A stretch of 64,000 bases of DNA from Pelagophyceae sp. CCMP2097. Lineage: Eukaryota; Sar; Pelagophyceae. Under the pieces are notes generated by a model, which was not told where the DNA came from, did no database searches, and saw only the letters and a list, made by a program, of their open reading frames with translations. The translations under genes and the position numbers were made by a program. Positions within the stretch are counted from its first letter, which is position 1. Each line of letters begins with the position of its first letter. Where the stretch lies: assembly GCA_026770575.1 (NCBI GenBank), contig MU657199.1:26037-90036 (forward strand), read 5' to 3'. Below are positions 10,432-21,797 of the stretch, piece by piece.

Positions 10432-13142
10432 TCATTCGTCCAGCAGTTCGGATTGCGGCATGGTCAGCGTCGACGCCGCGATGGGCGAGTGGTCGTCCGC
10501 GCCGCTGCCCAAGACGAGGATCGTCAGCGGGTCCGTCCCGGCCTAGAGGCGGGGGGTCGAATCATCGTATGAATGCATCGAATGGACGCCGGCCTTACGT
10601 TTTCGTCGACGCATTCCAGCTCGAAGATGACGCTGACGGCGACGCCCGGGAGGAGGAGCGGCACGGTGGCCATGGCGCGGGGCATTCTGTACAAGGACTG
10701 GTTGTGCAGGACCACGACGGGCACGTTCGAGAGCCTAGAGAGACTGGTCGCACGGGCACGCGCGATAGCCTGGCCGCTCCGTGACGGGAAGCACGCGGGG
10801 TCTCCCTCTCTTGTCGCTCCTTGTTTGCCGGTATATAAACCTCATGTCTCTCATCATCGACCCAGACGCGGCCTCTGCACGTCTGGTCCCCCGCGGCGCG
10901 GAGTTCGACGACGATGTGGAAGAACGGCCCGAGGCCGCGGACCTGGGCCGTGAGGGCCACCGCCGCGCGGCCTCCTTTGGTAGTGACTGCGTCGGCGACC
11001 TCGCCCTTGTTCGCAAGTTGCAAATAAGCTGTCGCCGCGGACAATTTCAGCTTCAGCTTGGAATACTGGAAGCGCTTGTGGATGCCCGCGCAGTCCAAAC
11101 GCTCGCGCTCCGTCTGCTCGAGGTAAAGTTTCGAACGTTTCGGGATGGCCAAAGGCACGTCCTGCTCCGGCGGCGGGCCGCCTACGTGTGGCGTGACGGC
11201 GAGATCGTCTTCGATGGAATCTCACCGCTCGAGGCCTCGATCTTGTCAAAGTCGGCGGAGCGCGGGAGCATCTTGACCAGCAGAGCGCCGCTTCTCGTCA
11301 CCACGATGAGAGTGTTGTCCTCTCGACCGTACGACCCGCAGCAGAGCGCTGCGACGACGTCGTTGATGCGTAAAACGTCGACGAGGTCCTTTTCACGGTA
11401 GAAGCGGACCTCGCCGTTCGCCAAAGCGCACAAGACCACTTGGCAGATGGAAGACCTACAATGGGCATTTAAAAGGGCACCATGCCCCCTGGCCGCCTTG
11501 GATACGACTCCCTCGATGGACTTCCAGACGCGCTTGCAGACCTGCGGACCGTGAGCACGTCGAGGTTTGTGATTGCACAAGGCATCTTCAAACTGTACGC
11601 CTTTCTCCCTTTTTGCAGGTAGCAGTGCAGCTGCGAGTCCGCCGTCGCGATGTGGACCTGCTTGGCGACGCGAACGACGGCGACGACCTTGCGGCGTTGA
11701 TCAAGGATGGCGTTGATCAAGGATCTGATGCCGCTCATGACTCTATACCACCGTCGTGACGGTCCAGGTTTCCCGACTCGTATTCCCCGACGCCGTCGAA
11801 CCCACCTGCGCCTCGAGCTCAATGTGCGGCCTTCGGATGACGGCGGTGCCTCGCTGGTCGCCCATGGTCACCGTGTAGACGTGCGCATCTCGGCAGGCGA
11901 CGGTGATGCGCCAGTCGACGTCGAAACAACCTGAAAACCCGCGTCACACAGAGACAAAAGAGGCCCTAAGTGGCGTTGCACCGCCAAAAAGGGTTTACCG
12001 CTGGCGTTGAGGAGCGTGGGCACGGCTGGGAGTTCGATCTCGCAGAGCTTTGTGGTCGCGGTCGGGTCCATGAAGATGAGGAGGCGAGACTCAGTACCTT
12101 TGGAGAGGAGATGGGTTTGAGATGGAAACGCTCAGTAGGTTTGAGATGGAGTGCCCGCCATCGGCTCAAAAACACGCACCGATGACGAGCCCACTGAGCG
12201 CGCCCGGCGCGTCGTCTTGCTTTGCGAGCGTGGTCATGCACGTAATGATCGTCTCGTGCACCAGCGGCTGCTCTGCCACGCGCGCCACGTGCGACGCGAG
12301 CTGCTCCGCGTCGTCCATCGGAAGGAGCGCGAGGGACCGCGCCGACAAGCGCACGCCCTCTTCGTGCGCCGCCTTGACCGCCGCGCGCGCCTCCGCGGGC
12401 GACGTGGCACCGGAACGGACCTGTTTGGAACGGTGGAGAGCGGGCCCGGATTTCGACACATTCAAAGACATGCCACACAAACGGACGCTGGCGCGCGCCG
12501 CTTCCCAGATCTGGAGCTCGGCGTTGTCCATCGCCACCGGCGGCGCAGCAAACTTGCGCAGCCTACGCCATCTCGCGCATCGCAGCACCACAGGCACCCC
12601 GAGGCCCACCGCCGCGGCACCACGGTCAATCGACTCACGGTCGCAGGTTGCGGTAGATGAAGACGTTGCCGCCGCTGGCCACGCCGACGCAGGGGATGCG
12701 CGGCCGCTGCTCGTCCATGTAGAACGCGCACACAGCAACAGGCCTGATTTCCGCGTGACGAACCGCCTCGTGATCCACCAAGACACGCACATGTCCAGGA
12801 GCGGGTGCTCCTGCGCCGCCTTGGTCCCGCGGAAGACCAAGAGCTTGGCGCCGTAGTCGGCCACGAGTAAAGCGTGCTCGCCTGCATGCGCTCAGTTTGG
12901 CCACAGGGGCCTGCGAAGGGAGCACGCACCGTTGCCTTCCAGGTCAACGAGCTCGCAGCCCGCCGAGTTCCTAGCGCGGCTTTTCAGACGGGGCTCTTTT
13001 CGGAGAGCTCGAAACGGCGCTCGGTGCGCAGAAGCGGCCGCCAGAGGCCACTCGTCCGTGGGCACGCAGTCAAAAACACACGTTTTGATCGAAGCCAACT
13101 GGTCCGAGTGCGCGTGCAGCCAGGGCGAGACGTAGCCGCCCT
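10432..13142 (-). CDS. BBS1: BBS1, BBSome beta-propeller subunit
   Basis: Subunit of the BBSome, the coat-like complex that moves membrane proteins in cilia. Recognisable blocks in order on the minus strand: SPWLHAHSDQLASIKTC (about 13110), CELVDLEGNG (about 12955), ADYGAKLLVFRG and EHPLLDM (about 12850), VASGGNVFIYRNLRP (about 12650), ETIITCMTTLAKQD (about 12235), IELPAVPTLLNASGKPFLAV (about 12030), LHCYLQKGRKAY (about 11610), ALANGEVRFYREKDL (about 11410), GSYGREDNTLIVVTRSGALL (about 11330), and a C-terminal domain ending MPQSELLDE at the stop 10432-10434. The order and spacing match BBS1. At least eight exons with short introns are needed. The first exon lies upstream of an acceptor near 13140 and was not resolved. 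Confidence 0.9.
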
Positions 13143-14207
13143 CGCCGGGCCGTGCCTGCGAAAGCGTTCGGGTGCAGCGCGCGCCGGGTTCGCCGTCCGG
13201 AAAGGCGGTGGCAGGGTGCGCCGTCCAGAATGCCCATCCCTTGAGTGCGCGGTGGTCCTTCCAAGGTGCAGGCGCACCTTGCCCACCATCTTGCTCTCTG
13301 GGGGCGCAATCTTGCCCGCGGGACGAGGTCCCACGCCGATCGCGCCGTTGTCCGCCCTCCAAAAGGCAAAGGGCTTGGAACAAATCCAACATTTCAGCGA
13401 AAGGCGTGTGGGGTTCGTTTGCGGGAGGGCCTTCCTGACATCGTCGGTATCGTCCTCCTCTCGGTCGTCTCGCTCCTCGGCACCGTCGCCTTTACGTACG
13501 TGGCGATGCAGCAACTGACGGCGGCGGAACAGAGACATGGTGCGCCGCGACGCCAGTCACTGGCAGACGCGCAAAGACGAGGCGCCGCACCGCCGCAACT
13601 CAGGCATTCCGCCGAGATCGAGATGGAATGCGATGCGCGGCGCAGCGGGGAACAGGTTCGACGGGTTTACGGGGCAATGTACATCGACTCGGCCCGCGTC
13701 CGAGCAGCAGCTTCTTCGAGCCTTCCGCAGCGGCGCCCAACCGGCGCACCGGCGCATTAGGCGCGAGCGGCGGCAAGTTTCTGCCGCAGGGCGCGTGACG
13801 CACGGCCCGCGGAAGCGTTGTGGCGCCTCTGCGGAACTCAAGTACTCCCAAGGCGCGAACTGAGATCTATTGTTAATGCGTTTGTTGTCCCATCTCCCAG
13901 GCCCTCTTGGCGCCTCGCCCGCGGCGCGGCGCTCCACACGGCGCGGGTCGACGCCGGTGGCGGGATCGCGTGTGAAATGTAGCAATGACTTCTGATGAGT
14001 GTTGCCGACATCGGAGCAGTTTCTCAGTACCGATACGGAGCGGACCTGGGTGGTGTCGGCGGTCCTCGGGGGCGCCGGTCGAGTGTGCTGCAAACGTCTT
14101 CGCCGAAACGGATTGCAAATGCAGCCTCGCGCAGCATTCCCGGAAATTCCAGAAACTCCTTCCGACAGAGAGGCCCGGGCGCCCTCGCCTCGTCGCCGGC
14201 CGGGCGT
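13143..14207. other. Unassigned interval between BBS1 and G-beta
   Basis: About 1.06 kb. It must hold the first exon of BBS1 and the G-beta promoter. A minus-strand ATG at 13538 opens a charged peptide (SLFRRRQLLHRHVRKGDG...), while the opposite strand reads a hydrophobic stretch; neither resembles a known family. I cannot decide between BBS1 first exon, a separate small gene or chance frames. Confidence 0.3.
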
Positions 14208-16824
14208 ATGGCGAGCTGCCGCGAGAAGATCGAGACGGCAAAGGCTGTGGTGACGGCGCTGAAGGTGCGGAGCGGCGTCCGCGGAAGCGCCAGACGCCAG
14301 ACGGGCCATAGAGCGACATGCCGCAGAGCGACCATAGAAGATGGACGGACGACGCTGGAACCCTTGCCGCCGTCGCGGCACGTCCGAGGCCCTTGCGGCG
14401 CTGCGATGGTCTATAGCATCCTTATAGGAAATCCTATAGGATCCCTATAGGAAGGATCCTATCTAGGCAAAGATCGAGTCGGAAAAGATGCGCATCGACG
14501 ACGTCCGCGGGTTCAAGTGCGACGCCATACTCCAAACGCTCGCAGACGCCCCGAGGGCCCGCAAGACGCTCAAGGTCCGAAGATTCGAAAGGGGGACGGG
14601 CGCCGTCGTTTCGTGTTCCGCGCCGCCGCACGCCGCGCCACCGCGCCCGGACGCGATTGTAGGGCCACTTCGGCAAGGTGTACGCGCTGCACTGGGCCGG
14701 CTCTTCGCGGGACGTGGTCAGCGCTTCCCAAGTACACTTCCGGCGTCCCACCTCTTCCACAGCGGGGATCTCGTTCGACGAGCGGAGCAGGACACGCGCG
14801 GGTGACGCTCTATGGACGCCTTGCCTTTGAGATCTCGAGGATGATATGATGCGATAGGATTGCTCGAGAATGTAATAATCATGCGATAGGATGGCAAATT
14901 GATAGTCTGGAACGCTTTAACAGCAACAATGACGCACGCCATCAAGCTCCGCAAGTCATGGGTCATGGTGAGAAGCGGGAGGGTATACGGAGGGTCTTAC
15001 CTTGTTCGCATCGGACTCATGGAGCCTGTCGCTTGCAAGTGACGCCTCCTTCTTCTGTTACGCACTCCACTCCTTTTAGACTTGCGCCTTTGAGCAATCG
15101 CGCAACGAGCTCGTCGCCTGCGGCGGCCTGGACAACCTCTGCTCGGTGTACAAGCTCAACGCGCCGCAAGCCGCGCGAGCAGCGGGCGAACTCGCCGGCG
15201 CAAGGGCAGCGCCCGCATTCGACCGTCGGAAAAGCACAGTCATCGACGGAGGGATCGCAGAGCATCAGAGGCAACGTCAACACTCGGGAGAGGCCCTGTT
15301 GGTCGTCATACGCGAGAACACGACGGAGCGATCATGAGTGCTTTCGGCGCGGTCATTTCCGCGCTAGGCCACGACGGGTATCTCTCCATGTGCAGATTCG
15401 TCGACGAGTCCACCATCCTCACCACGAGCGGCGACTCGACGTGCATCCGCTGGGACGTTGAGCGTGCAAAGGCGGCGCCGGAAAGCGCGGTTGTGTCCCC
15501 CGAGACCACGGGGCCTTCTCTGGCAAGGGGGCTTCTCTACCAAGGGGCCTTCTCTACCATGCGTCTTCGAGACCATGCGTCTTGTCGACCGGGCCCCGAG
15601 ACCGGGGCCCGATGTCCCGAAGGGCTTTCAATGAGCGAGGGGCCCTCTCGACTGCGTCTCGAATCCGGGGCCTCGACCGAGACCTCTGTTCGTTTTCGCA
15701 CAGAGGCTTCGAAGCAAGGCCGCGTGGCTCCTCGTGGAGAGGGGCGCTTGTCTTGCGAAGAAGTCGAAACCCCGCAGGCAACGAGGCGACAGGGACGTTT
15801 GCCGATCACACGGGCGACGTCCGCATAGCGTCGGCGATGCCGGTGGAAACCCAGACCGTCGCGAGCGGCAGCAGAGGCTCGACGCCCGCCAGGGAACGAC
15901 TTGATGTAAGGACGGGTGGCGGAGCGGTCGTCGTACCGTCGCTGCTCAAAAGGTCGTGGGTGATCACGGAACGACCATCGTTGCCACGGGAGCGACCATC
16001 GTTGCCACGCACAGGTTATGTGCCTCAGCGTGGACCCTCACAACCCGCAGCGCTTCGTCACGGGCTCCTGCGACGCGCACGCAAAGGTCTGGGACGCGCG
16101 CGCGGGGCATCACGCCGTGAGGTATTGGTGCGGGTATTGGCGCGAGGCGCGTGCCGACGTTCAGGCGTAGGTGATGACCTTCGCAGGCCACGACTCGGAC
16201 ATCAACTCCGTCGCCTTCTTCCCAGACGGCCAGAGCTTCGGTGCGCCGGCCGCACCGTCGCCCCCCTGCCGAAGGGTGCCCGAAAAGGTTCGGGTTCGGA
16301 CGACTCGACTTGCAGGGTCGGGTTCCGACGATTCGACTTGCCGATGCTTCGACCTGCGGTCCTTGATGGCGCTGAACACGTTCAAGGCGGACCGCGTCCT
16401 CTGCGGCGTCACCTCGGTCGACTTTTCCATCTCCGGGCGGTTGCTTTTCGCGGGTCTGCAGCCCGCGTCGATTCGGCTAACGTCGGAAACACTGCCACGA
16501 CGAAGGAGACAAAGTGGCGAGCGGCACCACAGAGATCCCAAGGCAAGCCCCACCCAGGGTGGATTATAAGCAAGCAAGACGCTCGTTTCGGCCGGCGTGC
16601 CCGAAACGCGCTCGAAACTCGAATGCTCCCGAGTGGCCTTTCGCATCGTAGGCTACGACGACGCCGCTGCTCTGGCCTGGGACGTTTCTCGCGACGGCCG
16701 CGTGCACGCGCCGGTGTACGCTCTGGGTGGGCACGACCACCGCGTCTCGTGCCTCGGCGTGGCGCCGTCTGGCGTGGCGCTGTGCACCGGGAGCTGGGAC
16801 ACCAGGCTCGTCATTTGGAGCTAA
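14208..16824 (+). CDS. GNB: Heterotrimeric G-protein beta subunit (WD40)
   Basis: Start ATG 14208 gives an N-terminal coiled-coil helix ([19 protein letters not shown]). It splices into [19 protein letters not shown] (from about 14468), as in G-beta proteins. WD blocks follow: [20 protein letters not shown] (14670-14730), IVWNAL, SWVM spliced to [20 protein letters not shown] (about 15080-15140), [20 protein letters not shown] (about 15370), [20 protein letters not shown] (about 16022), [18 protein letters not shown] (about 16175), [10 protein letters not shown] (about 16655) and a last blade ending [11 protein letters not shown] before TAA at 16822-16824. The motif CGGLDNLCS is diagnostic for G-beta. 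It should partner G-gamma and G-alpha at the membrane. Some introns contain short pyrimidine-rich tandem blocks (15510-15620) and TATAGGA repeats (14410-14466). Confidence 0.92.
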
Positions 16825-17109
16825 AACGGGCCTTTGACCCCAACCCGCGCACCGCGGCAGCCGAAGAGGCGTAATCTCATCCTTTCTCGACGGCGGCCTC
16901 GCTGCGGCGACTCTCTGCCGCGGGCCTCTTCGAGGTCTAGGTGAACCCTTGTCCGTCTTCGACTCTGGCCGTTTCGACTCTTGGCGCGTCGCGCCTGCCT
17001 CGTCTGCGCCGAGGCGCGCCACCGCTGAGGTGTCACTGCCCTCGACGCCTCGGACCGCCGGGCGGCTGCGTCGCGCGCATCGAACCATGGTGCTTGCCAC
17101 GTTACAATG

Positions 17110-17791
17110 TCATGACATACTGCCTCGCCGCGCCTCGGCCGCTACGGGGCGGCCCGCTTCGGGGCGGATGGCCGCTTCGGCGCGTTCGTAATCAGCTTCA
17201 AAGTCGGCGATGCGTCGTTGGTCCTCGGGCGACAAAGCGCAGCGGACGTGCACAAGAGAATCCTACGGTTTCAGAGTCGCGACACCGGCGCTAAAGGGCA
17301 GACGGACGGCCGGACGCACTCGCCGCGCCGCGGCGTACGACTTATGCGCTTCGACGCCCAGTATCTTGCGAGGCTCTCGCGAGACTGGCTTTGTCCGCGT
17401 CGTGGCGATGTAGACGTGGTGCACACCGCCGCCCGTCTCAAAGGGCCCGAATAGGTCTTCGGGGGAAACGACGAGGCCGCTTTCCTCGTAGAGCTCGCGG
17501 ACCGCCGTGTGGTGTGGCGTGGCGTCGCCTCGCTCCACCTACATTCGGGTGAACGCTCGACGCACCCTCGCGCCTCCGCACCTTGCCGCCCCAGTCTGCG
17601 GCCCACGTCGTCGTGGCGTTTTTCTTCATCGTCGCGAGGTGCAGCGCTCCGTCGCAGTAGACGAGGACGCCCGCGGACCGGCAAAGCGACGGTGCAGCCT
17701 TAGGCTTTTTCAAACGCTGCTTCTTCGACAAAGGCGCGGGCGCGTCGGCGGGCATGGCGGCAGCCTCCGCCGGCGGGGCGGCAGCCTCCAT
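17110..17791 (-). CDS. Nudix hydrolase
   Basis: Hydrolyses nucleoside diphosphates linked to a second moiety; substrate unknown. The N-terminus is Ala/Pro-rich, then Lys-rich (KKQRLKKPK). The fold starts at SAGVLVYCDGALHLATMKK and continues DWGGK, a 43-nt intron (17539-17581), then VERGDATPHHTAVRELYEES, which carries the REL-x-EE core of the Nudix box. The usual first Glu of the box appears as Asp, with one extra residue before RE. A further intron before about 17250 leads to a helical tail (ALSPEDQRRIADFEADYERA) ending at TGA 17112-17110. Start at 17791 is chosen because it is the first ATG before the conserved part in frame; a Met ten codons later is possible. Confidence 0.8.
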
Positions 17792-18035
17792 CGGCGTGGC
17801 GGCAGCCACCGCAGGCGTTGCGACCCGCCTCCTCCGGCCTGGCGGCAGCCTCCTCCGGCCTGGAGCCTTCAAATGGCAGTGCCTTCGAGTCTCGAGGCGC
17901 GTGTACACGTGGATTTATTTGCGCGGCGGTGCAGTGCAGCACCGCGGGTTTCTCGATTTGGCGAAAGGTACATCCCCCGGGACGTTGTCTGCGTCCGCCC
18001 GGGGGTGCCGGGGCCGGGCGCCGGCGCGGCAAGCT

Positions 18036-18214
18036 GCTCGGGCCTCCGAGGACCCGCGATCCACTCGATTATGCGGTTCCTTGCGAGAGACGTCCGTCGC
18101 CGTCGCGCTGAGGTGGACCTCGGACCGGCCAGTGGGCCTCGCTTGAAGACACCGCGAGCGCGGCGCCGGCTCGGGCCTCCGAGGGCGATCCACTCGATTA
18201 TGCGATTCCTCGTG
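18036..18214. repeat. Direct repeat pair of about 45 bp
   Basis: The block beginning GCTCGGGCCTCCGAGG and running through CCACTCGATTATGCG occurs at about 18036-18080 and 18169-18212 with a few differences. It lies between the Nudix gene and the second MYND/Sel1 gene. No gene is evident in 17792-18296. Confidence 0.8.
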
Positions 18215-18296
18215 CGGTGGCGTTCAATAGCGGCGAGAGCGCGCCGCGCCGACGAGCTGGCCGATTCCTGGGAAAGGGTTCGTCGACGGCCGGCGG

Positions 18297-19418
18297 TCAC
18301 GTCGGCCGGCCGGATTGCGCCGCGAGCCGCGCCTGGAGCTTTTCGACCGCCGCCGCGGCGTCGGTGTTTCCCCGCGCCGCGGCGCGCTTGGAGAGGCGCA
18401 GCGCCTCGTGGGCGTCCTCCGGCACGCCGTCGCCGTTTGCGTAACACGCGCCGAGGGAAAGGTTTGCGCTTGCATCGCCCTGCGCTGCGGCGAGCCGGAA
18501 CCACCGCACAGCTTCGTCGTACGACTGCGCCACGCCCGTGCCGTGATAGAACATCCCGCCGAGGTTGAATTGGGCGTGAGGATATCCTTGCTCGGCTGCG
18601 CGTCGGTACCACTGCGCGGCGGTCTTTAAGTTGATCTTCACGCCATGCCCTTGAACGTAACAAGACCCCAGTTTATCCTGAGCTCCAGGATGCCCTTGCG
18701 CCGCAGCGCGCTCCCACAGCTGAAACGCCCGCTCAAAATCCTGCTGGAGTCTCACGCCACCATAAAAGTACCCTTCTCCGAGCGCGAGCTGTGCTTCAGC
18801 ATTCCCCTCGTCCGCGTGCTTCTGCAGCCGGCGCACCAACTCGGCATCCGACGAGTGGACCGGCGTTCTGCAGAGCGGGCAGCGCGTGTCGTACTCGCTG
18901 CACTTTTTGGAGCATTCCGTGCAAACCTTTTCGCAGCAGCACGCGTAGAATATTCGTCTGCAACCATCGACTGGAAGCAGATCGAGGCAGATGGCGCACG
19001 TGCCGCGCCAGTCCGGCTTGTCGACGTCCACCGTGCTGGCCTTGATAATTGTCGTCATTTCTGCTCCAGCAGCCGGCGCCCGCGCTGCCGCCTTGCAACT
19101 GTCCGCGTCGACCTTTGCCGTCCAAACAGCCGGTAAGCGCGCCGCCGCCTTGAAACCAGCTGCCGGCGAAACGTCCTCGACAATCGCCGGCGCCTCCTTG
19201 ATCTTCAGCTTCTCCGGCATGAGCGAGGCGAGGAGGCGGCCCTGATACTCGGCTGCGAGCTGCTTGCACTGCGCCTTGTGCCCGCGCTCGTACCAGTCGA
19301 CGAGCTGGCACGCCTTGCCGCAATAATGCCTCGATTTGCACTTGGTGCAGTGCTGACCGCCCTTGTCGCCGCAGACGCAGCAGGGCTTGGGCGCGGCTTT
19401 CGTCGGCGGCTCGTCCAT
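18297..19418 (-). CDS. MYND finger / RING-like / Sel1-repeat protein (copy 2)
   Basis: Single exon, 373 codons, paralogue of 4808-5956. It has the same MDEPPTKAAPKPCCVC start, the MYND finger (C-x2-C-x8-C-x2-C type opening), the conserved linker KLKIKEAP, a RING-like CAICLDLLP ... CPLC segment (about residues 145-190), and Sel1 repeats to the C-terminus. Similarity extends about 30 bp upstream of the start codon, which supports local duplication. The two copies differ most between the MYND and RING domains, where copy 2 carries an extra Ala/Lys/Asp-rich stretch. Function is inferred only as protein-protein scaffold or ubiquitin-linked factor. Confidence 0.88.
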   Translation of the reverse strand: MDEPPTKAAPKPCCVCGDKGGQHCTKCKSRHYCGKACQLVDWYERGHKAQCKQLAAEYQGRLLASLMPEKLKIKEAPAIVEDVSPAAGFKAAARLPAVWTAKVDADSCKAAARAPAAGAEMTTIIKASTVDVDKPDWRGTCAICLDLLPVDGCRRIFYACCCEKVCTECSKKCSEYDTRCPLCRTPVHSSDAELVRRLQKHADEGNAEAQLALGEGYFYGGVRLQQDFERAFQLWERAAAQGHPGAQDKLGSCYVQGHGVKINLKTAAQWYRRAAEQGYPHAQFNLGGMFYHGTGVAQSYDEAVRWFRLAAAQGDASANLSLGACYANGDGVPEDAHEALRLSKRAAARGNTDAAAAVEKLQARLAAQSGRPT

Positions 19419-19483
19419 CGTAGGCGACCTCTGCTGCGTCCGATCGCGCTCGGCGGATCCTGCGCTCGAGTCGAGGCGTCGCT

Positions 19484-19560
19484 TCGAGGCACGTGCACGT
19501 TTTTGCGCTGGCGGGTTTCCCGATTTGGCGAAATTTACCGATTTGGCGAAAGGGCAAGGT
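19484..19560. repeat. CGATTTGGCGAAA direct repeats
   Basis: The motif CGATTTGGCGAAA is present twice here (about 19517 and 19538), and once in a related context at about 17953. The copies therefore flank the second MYND/Sel1 gene. Sequence around the two sites, including GGGTTTC before the motif, is also similar. Confidence 0.6.
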
Positions 19561-19717
19561 ATTTAGACGGTTTTAAATTCTAGTTTGACCAAACACCCCC
19601 GATTGCGGGCCCAAAGTTCAAAATGGCGTTTTGGACACTCTCGTCCGCGGGGTCCGCACGGATCTCAAGATACCTTCACCTCTTCGGCGAGTATTCTTAA
19701 GACGCGAGCGGCATCCC

Positions 19718-21759
19718 ATGGCCAGCGGCCCCGCGGCAGCGCAGGAGCCGGCGGGGCACTCGCCTGTGATCCTCGTAATCGAGACGGACGATGGCCAAAG
19801 CGTGTCGAGGAGTCGCTTGAACGTCGACGCCGCATCGGACCTCGTCGCCGCGGCGCTCCAAGCCGCCGCCGGCGACTGGGCCGCGGCGCCCTTAGAGTGG
19901 CTCAAAGCCGGCAGGGTCGCCCGGGTGCGGCTGACCAAAAAGTCGAACGAAGCGCCAAAGGCCATCGCGGGCGCTGCGTTCGCCACGCTGGCCACTTTAA
20001 CCGTGGCGGGCGTGGAAATCGACCTGCCTCGCGGCCACGGCGAGGCCGGCGGCCATGCGGCCAAGACGGCGGCGACGACGTGGGACGGCGCAATCGCAAG
20101 CGCCTGCGCCCGGCGGCGAAGCCGTCGCATCGACTGAATGCATCCGAGGATTCTTTGGGGAAGGGGCTGAACTGCAAGCGCTCCCGTAGGTCCTGGCCAA
20201 GTACCTCGAGTCGCACGCCTCGGCCGTCCGCGGCAAGCGCGTCCTCGAGCTCGGCGCGGGCACGGGCGTTTCCGGCTTTGCCTGCGCTGCAATTGGAGCG
20301 GCTTTGGTAAACCTCTCCGACCAAAAGCTGGGCCTCGAAGCTTTGCGGGAATCGGTCCGCGGCAAGTTCGAGGGCCGTTTAGACGTCGTCGAGGGCGACT
20401 GGCTCGTGCCGCCGCAGAAGTGGGCCGTCTCCGCGGTGGCGTTTGATGTGTTAGTCGCGAGCGACGTCGTCTGGCTCGACGACTTGATTGAGCCTTTGGT
20501 CAGCGTGATTGCACATTTCCTTTTCAAGCCCAACAAGCCAATCCTCTACCTCTCACACCAGACGAGGTCGGCGTCGGTCGATTTGGCTTTCTTCGCCGCC
20601 GTGGCGCAAAGAGGCCTCGCCTGCACTGAAGTCGACGACTTTCGAGGCGACTGGGACTTCCGACCGGAGAACATCACAGTCTTCCGAATCGCGCGCGCGA
20701 CGCCGGCCGCACCAGCGCCGGTCCCGGCCGTACCGACAACGCCTCCCACGCTGCCGCCGCCGAAGCCGCACCTCCTCGTCCTGGTCCACGGCCTCCACGG
20801 CTCGCCGGCGGACTTTAAACGGCTATCGAAACACCTCGCCGTCCAAGGCGTCCGCGTGCACGCGACGGCGGTCAACGTTTGGAGCACGGCCGACGGAATC
20901 GACGCGGGCGCGCGGCGCGTCGCGGACGACGTCGTTGCCGTCGTCGAAAACGAGCGAAATGGGTTCGCGTCGCTCTCGTTGGTGGGGCACTCGCTCGGTG
21001 GTTTGTACGCGCGCGCTGCGGCAAAATTGCTCGCAACATTCCGACCGGAGCTGCCAAGACGCGTTTTCGCAACCATCGCATCACCGCACTTGGGCGCGCT
21101 GCCGGGTCCGGACTCAAGGCTGCGGCCGGTCTACCGCTTCGCGGCCGTTGTCGCCTCGCTTTTTTCGACGACGGTGCGCGAACTTACCATGAACGACGGC
21201 CGCGCGCCGCTCTTGCTCCGCATCGCAGACGACGAACACGTTGACGCGCTCGAAGCGTGAGGGCCACCCTCTACTGTCCCGGGGCCAAGAACGCATCGTA
21301 GGTTTGAGCGGTGCTTCCTCTAGGTTCGAGCGACGATACCTGTGGGCCAACACAAAAGGTGACGTCCAGGTGCCCTGGCGGTCTGCGGCGCTGCGCCTAG
21401 CAGATGCCGCTTTGGAGGACTACGACGACGCGCACGAGCTCCCGAGGCTCGTCCGACGGCTGCGGCCCGACGGCGGTGCGTTTGGGAAGTGCGACGCGTC
21501 GATGTGCGGCGCGCCACCCGCCGACAACGACGCGCACTGGGCGGCGGACCCGTACGTCTCGCACCAGCGGCGCATCGCCCTGCGGCTCTCGCGATTGCAT
21601 TGGGTCCGGCACGACGTTGGACTGTCGAGCTGGAACGTGCTGGCGCATGAAATTATCGTCGGGAAAAAGGCACTCAATCAAGACCACGCCGCCATCTCGG
21701 CGCACATCGCGGACACCATCCGCCGCGCGGTCGTCGGCGAGGCGCTCGTAACGTCGTAA
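19718..21759 (+). CDS. METTL21-type methyltransferase fused to DUF676-type serine esterase
   Basis: The N-terminal half is a seven-beta-strand methyltransferase of the METTL21/Methyltransf_16 type. TTWDGAI is spliced to VLAKYLESHASAVRGKRVLE, followed by LGAGTGVSGFACA (SAM-binding motif I) and LVASDVVWLDDLIEP. After a Pro/Ala linker (about 20705-20765) comes an alpha/beta-hydrolase: LLVLVHGLHGSPADF (about 20776-20820), nucleophile elbow LVGHSLGGLYARA (about 20980-21020, Ser of GHSLG), IASPHLG, and in the last exon HWVRHDVGLSSWNVLAHEII, where a catalytic His may lie. Introns: 20096-20189 with a GC donor (phase 0), and 21257-21323. Stop TAA 21757-21759. Such proteins usually exist separately, so this is an uncommon fusion. 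Substrates are unknown. Confidence 0.82.
20096..20189 (+). other. GC-AG intron
   Basis: The exon ends TTWDGAI and the next begins VLAKYLES, exactly as expected for METTL21 proteins. The joining intron starts GCAAGC and ends CCCGTAG, in phase 0. No GT donor nearby restores the frame. Confidence 0.7.
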
Positions 21760-21797
21760 AATATCTCGACACGAAAGGTGCTTTAAGCGGGGTGCTT

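Noticed and set aside
13557..14381. 275-codon minus-strand frame over the G-beta start
   Set aside because: Arg-rich shadow overlapping the well-supported first G-beta exon; no conserved motif.
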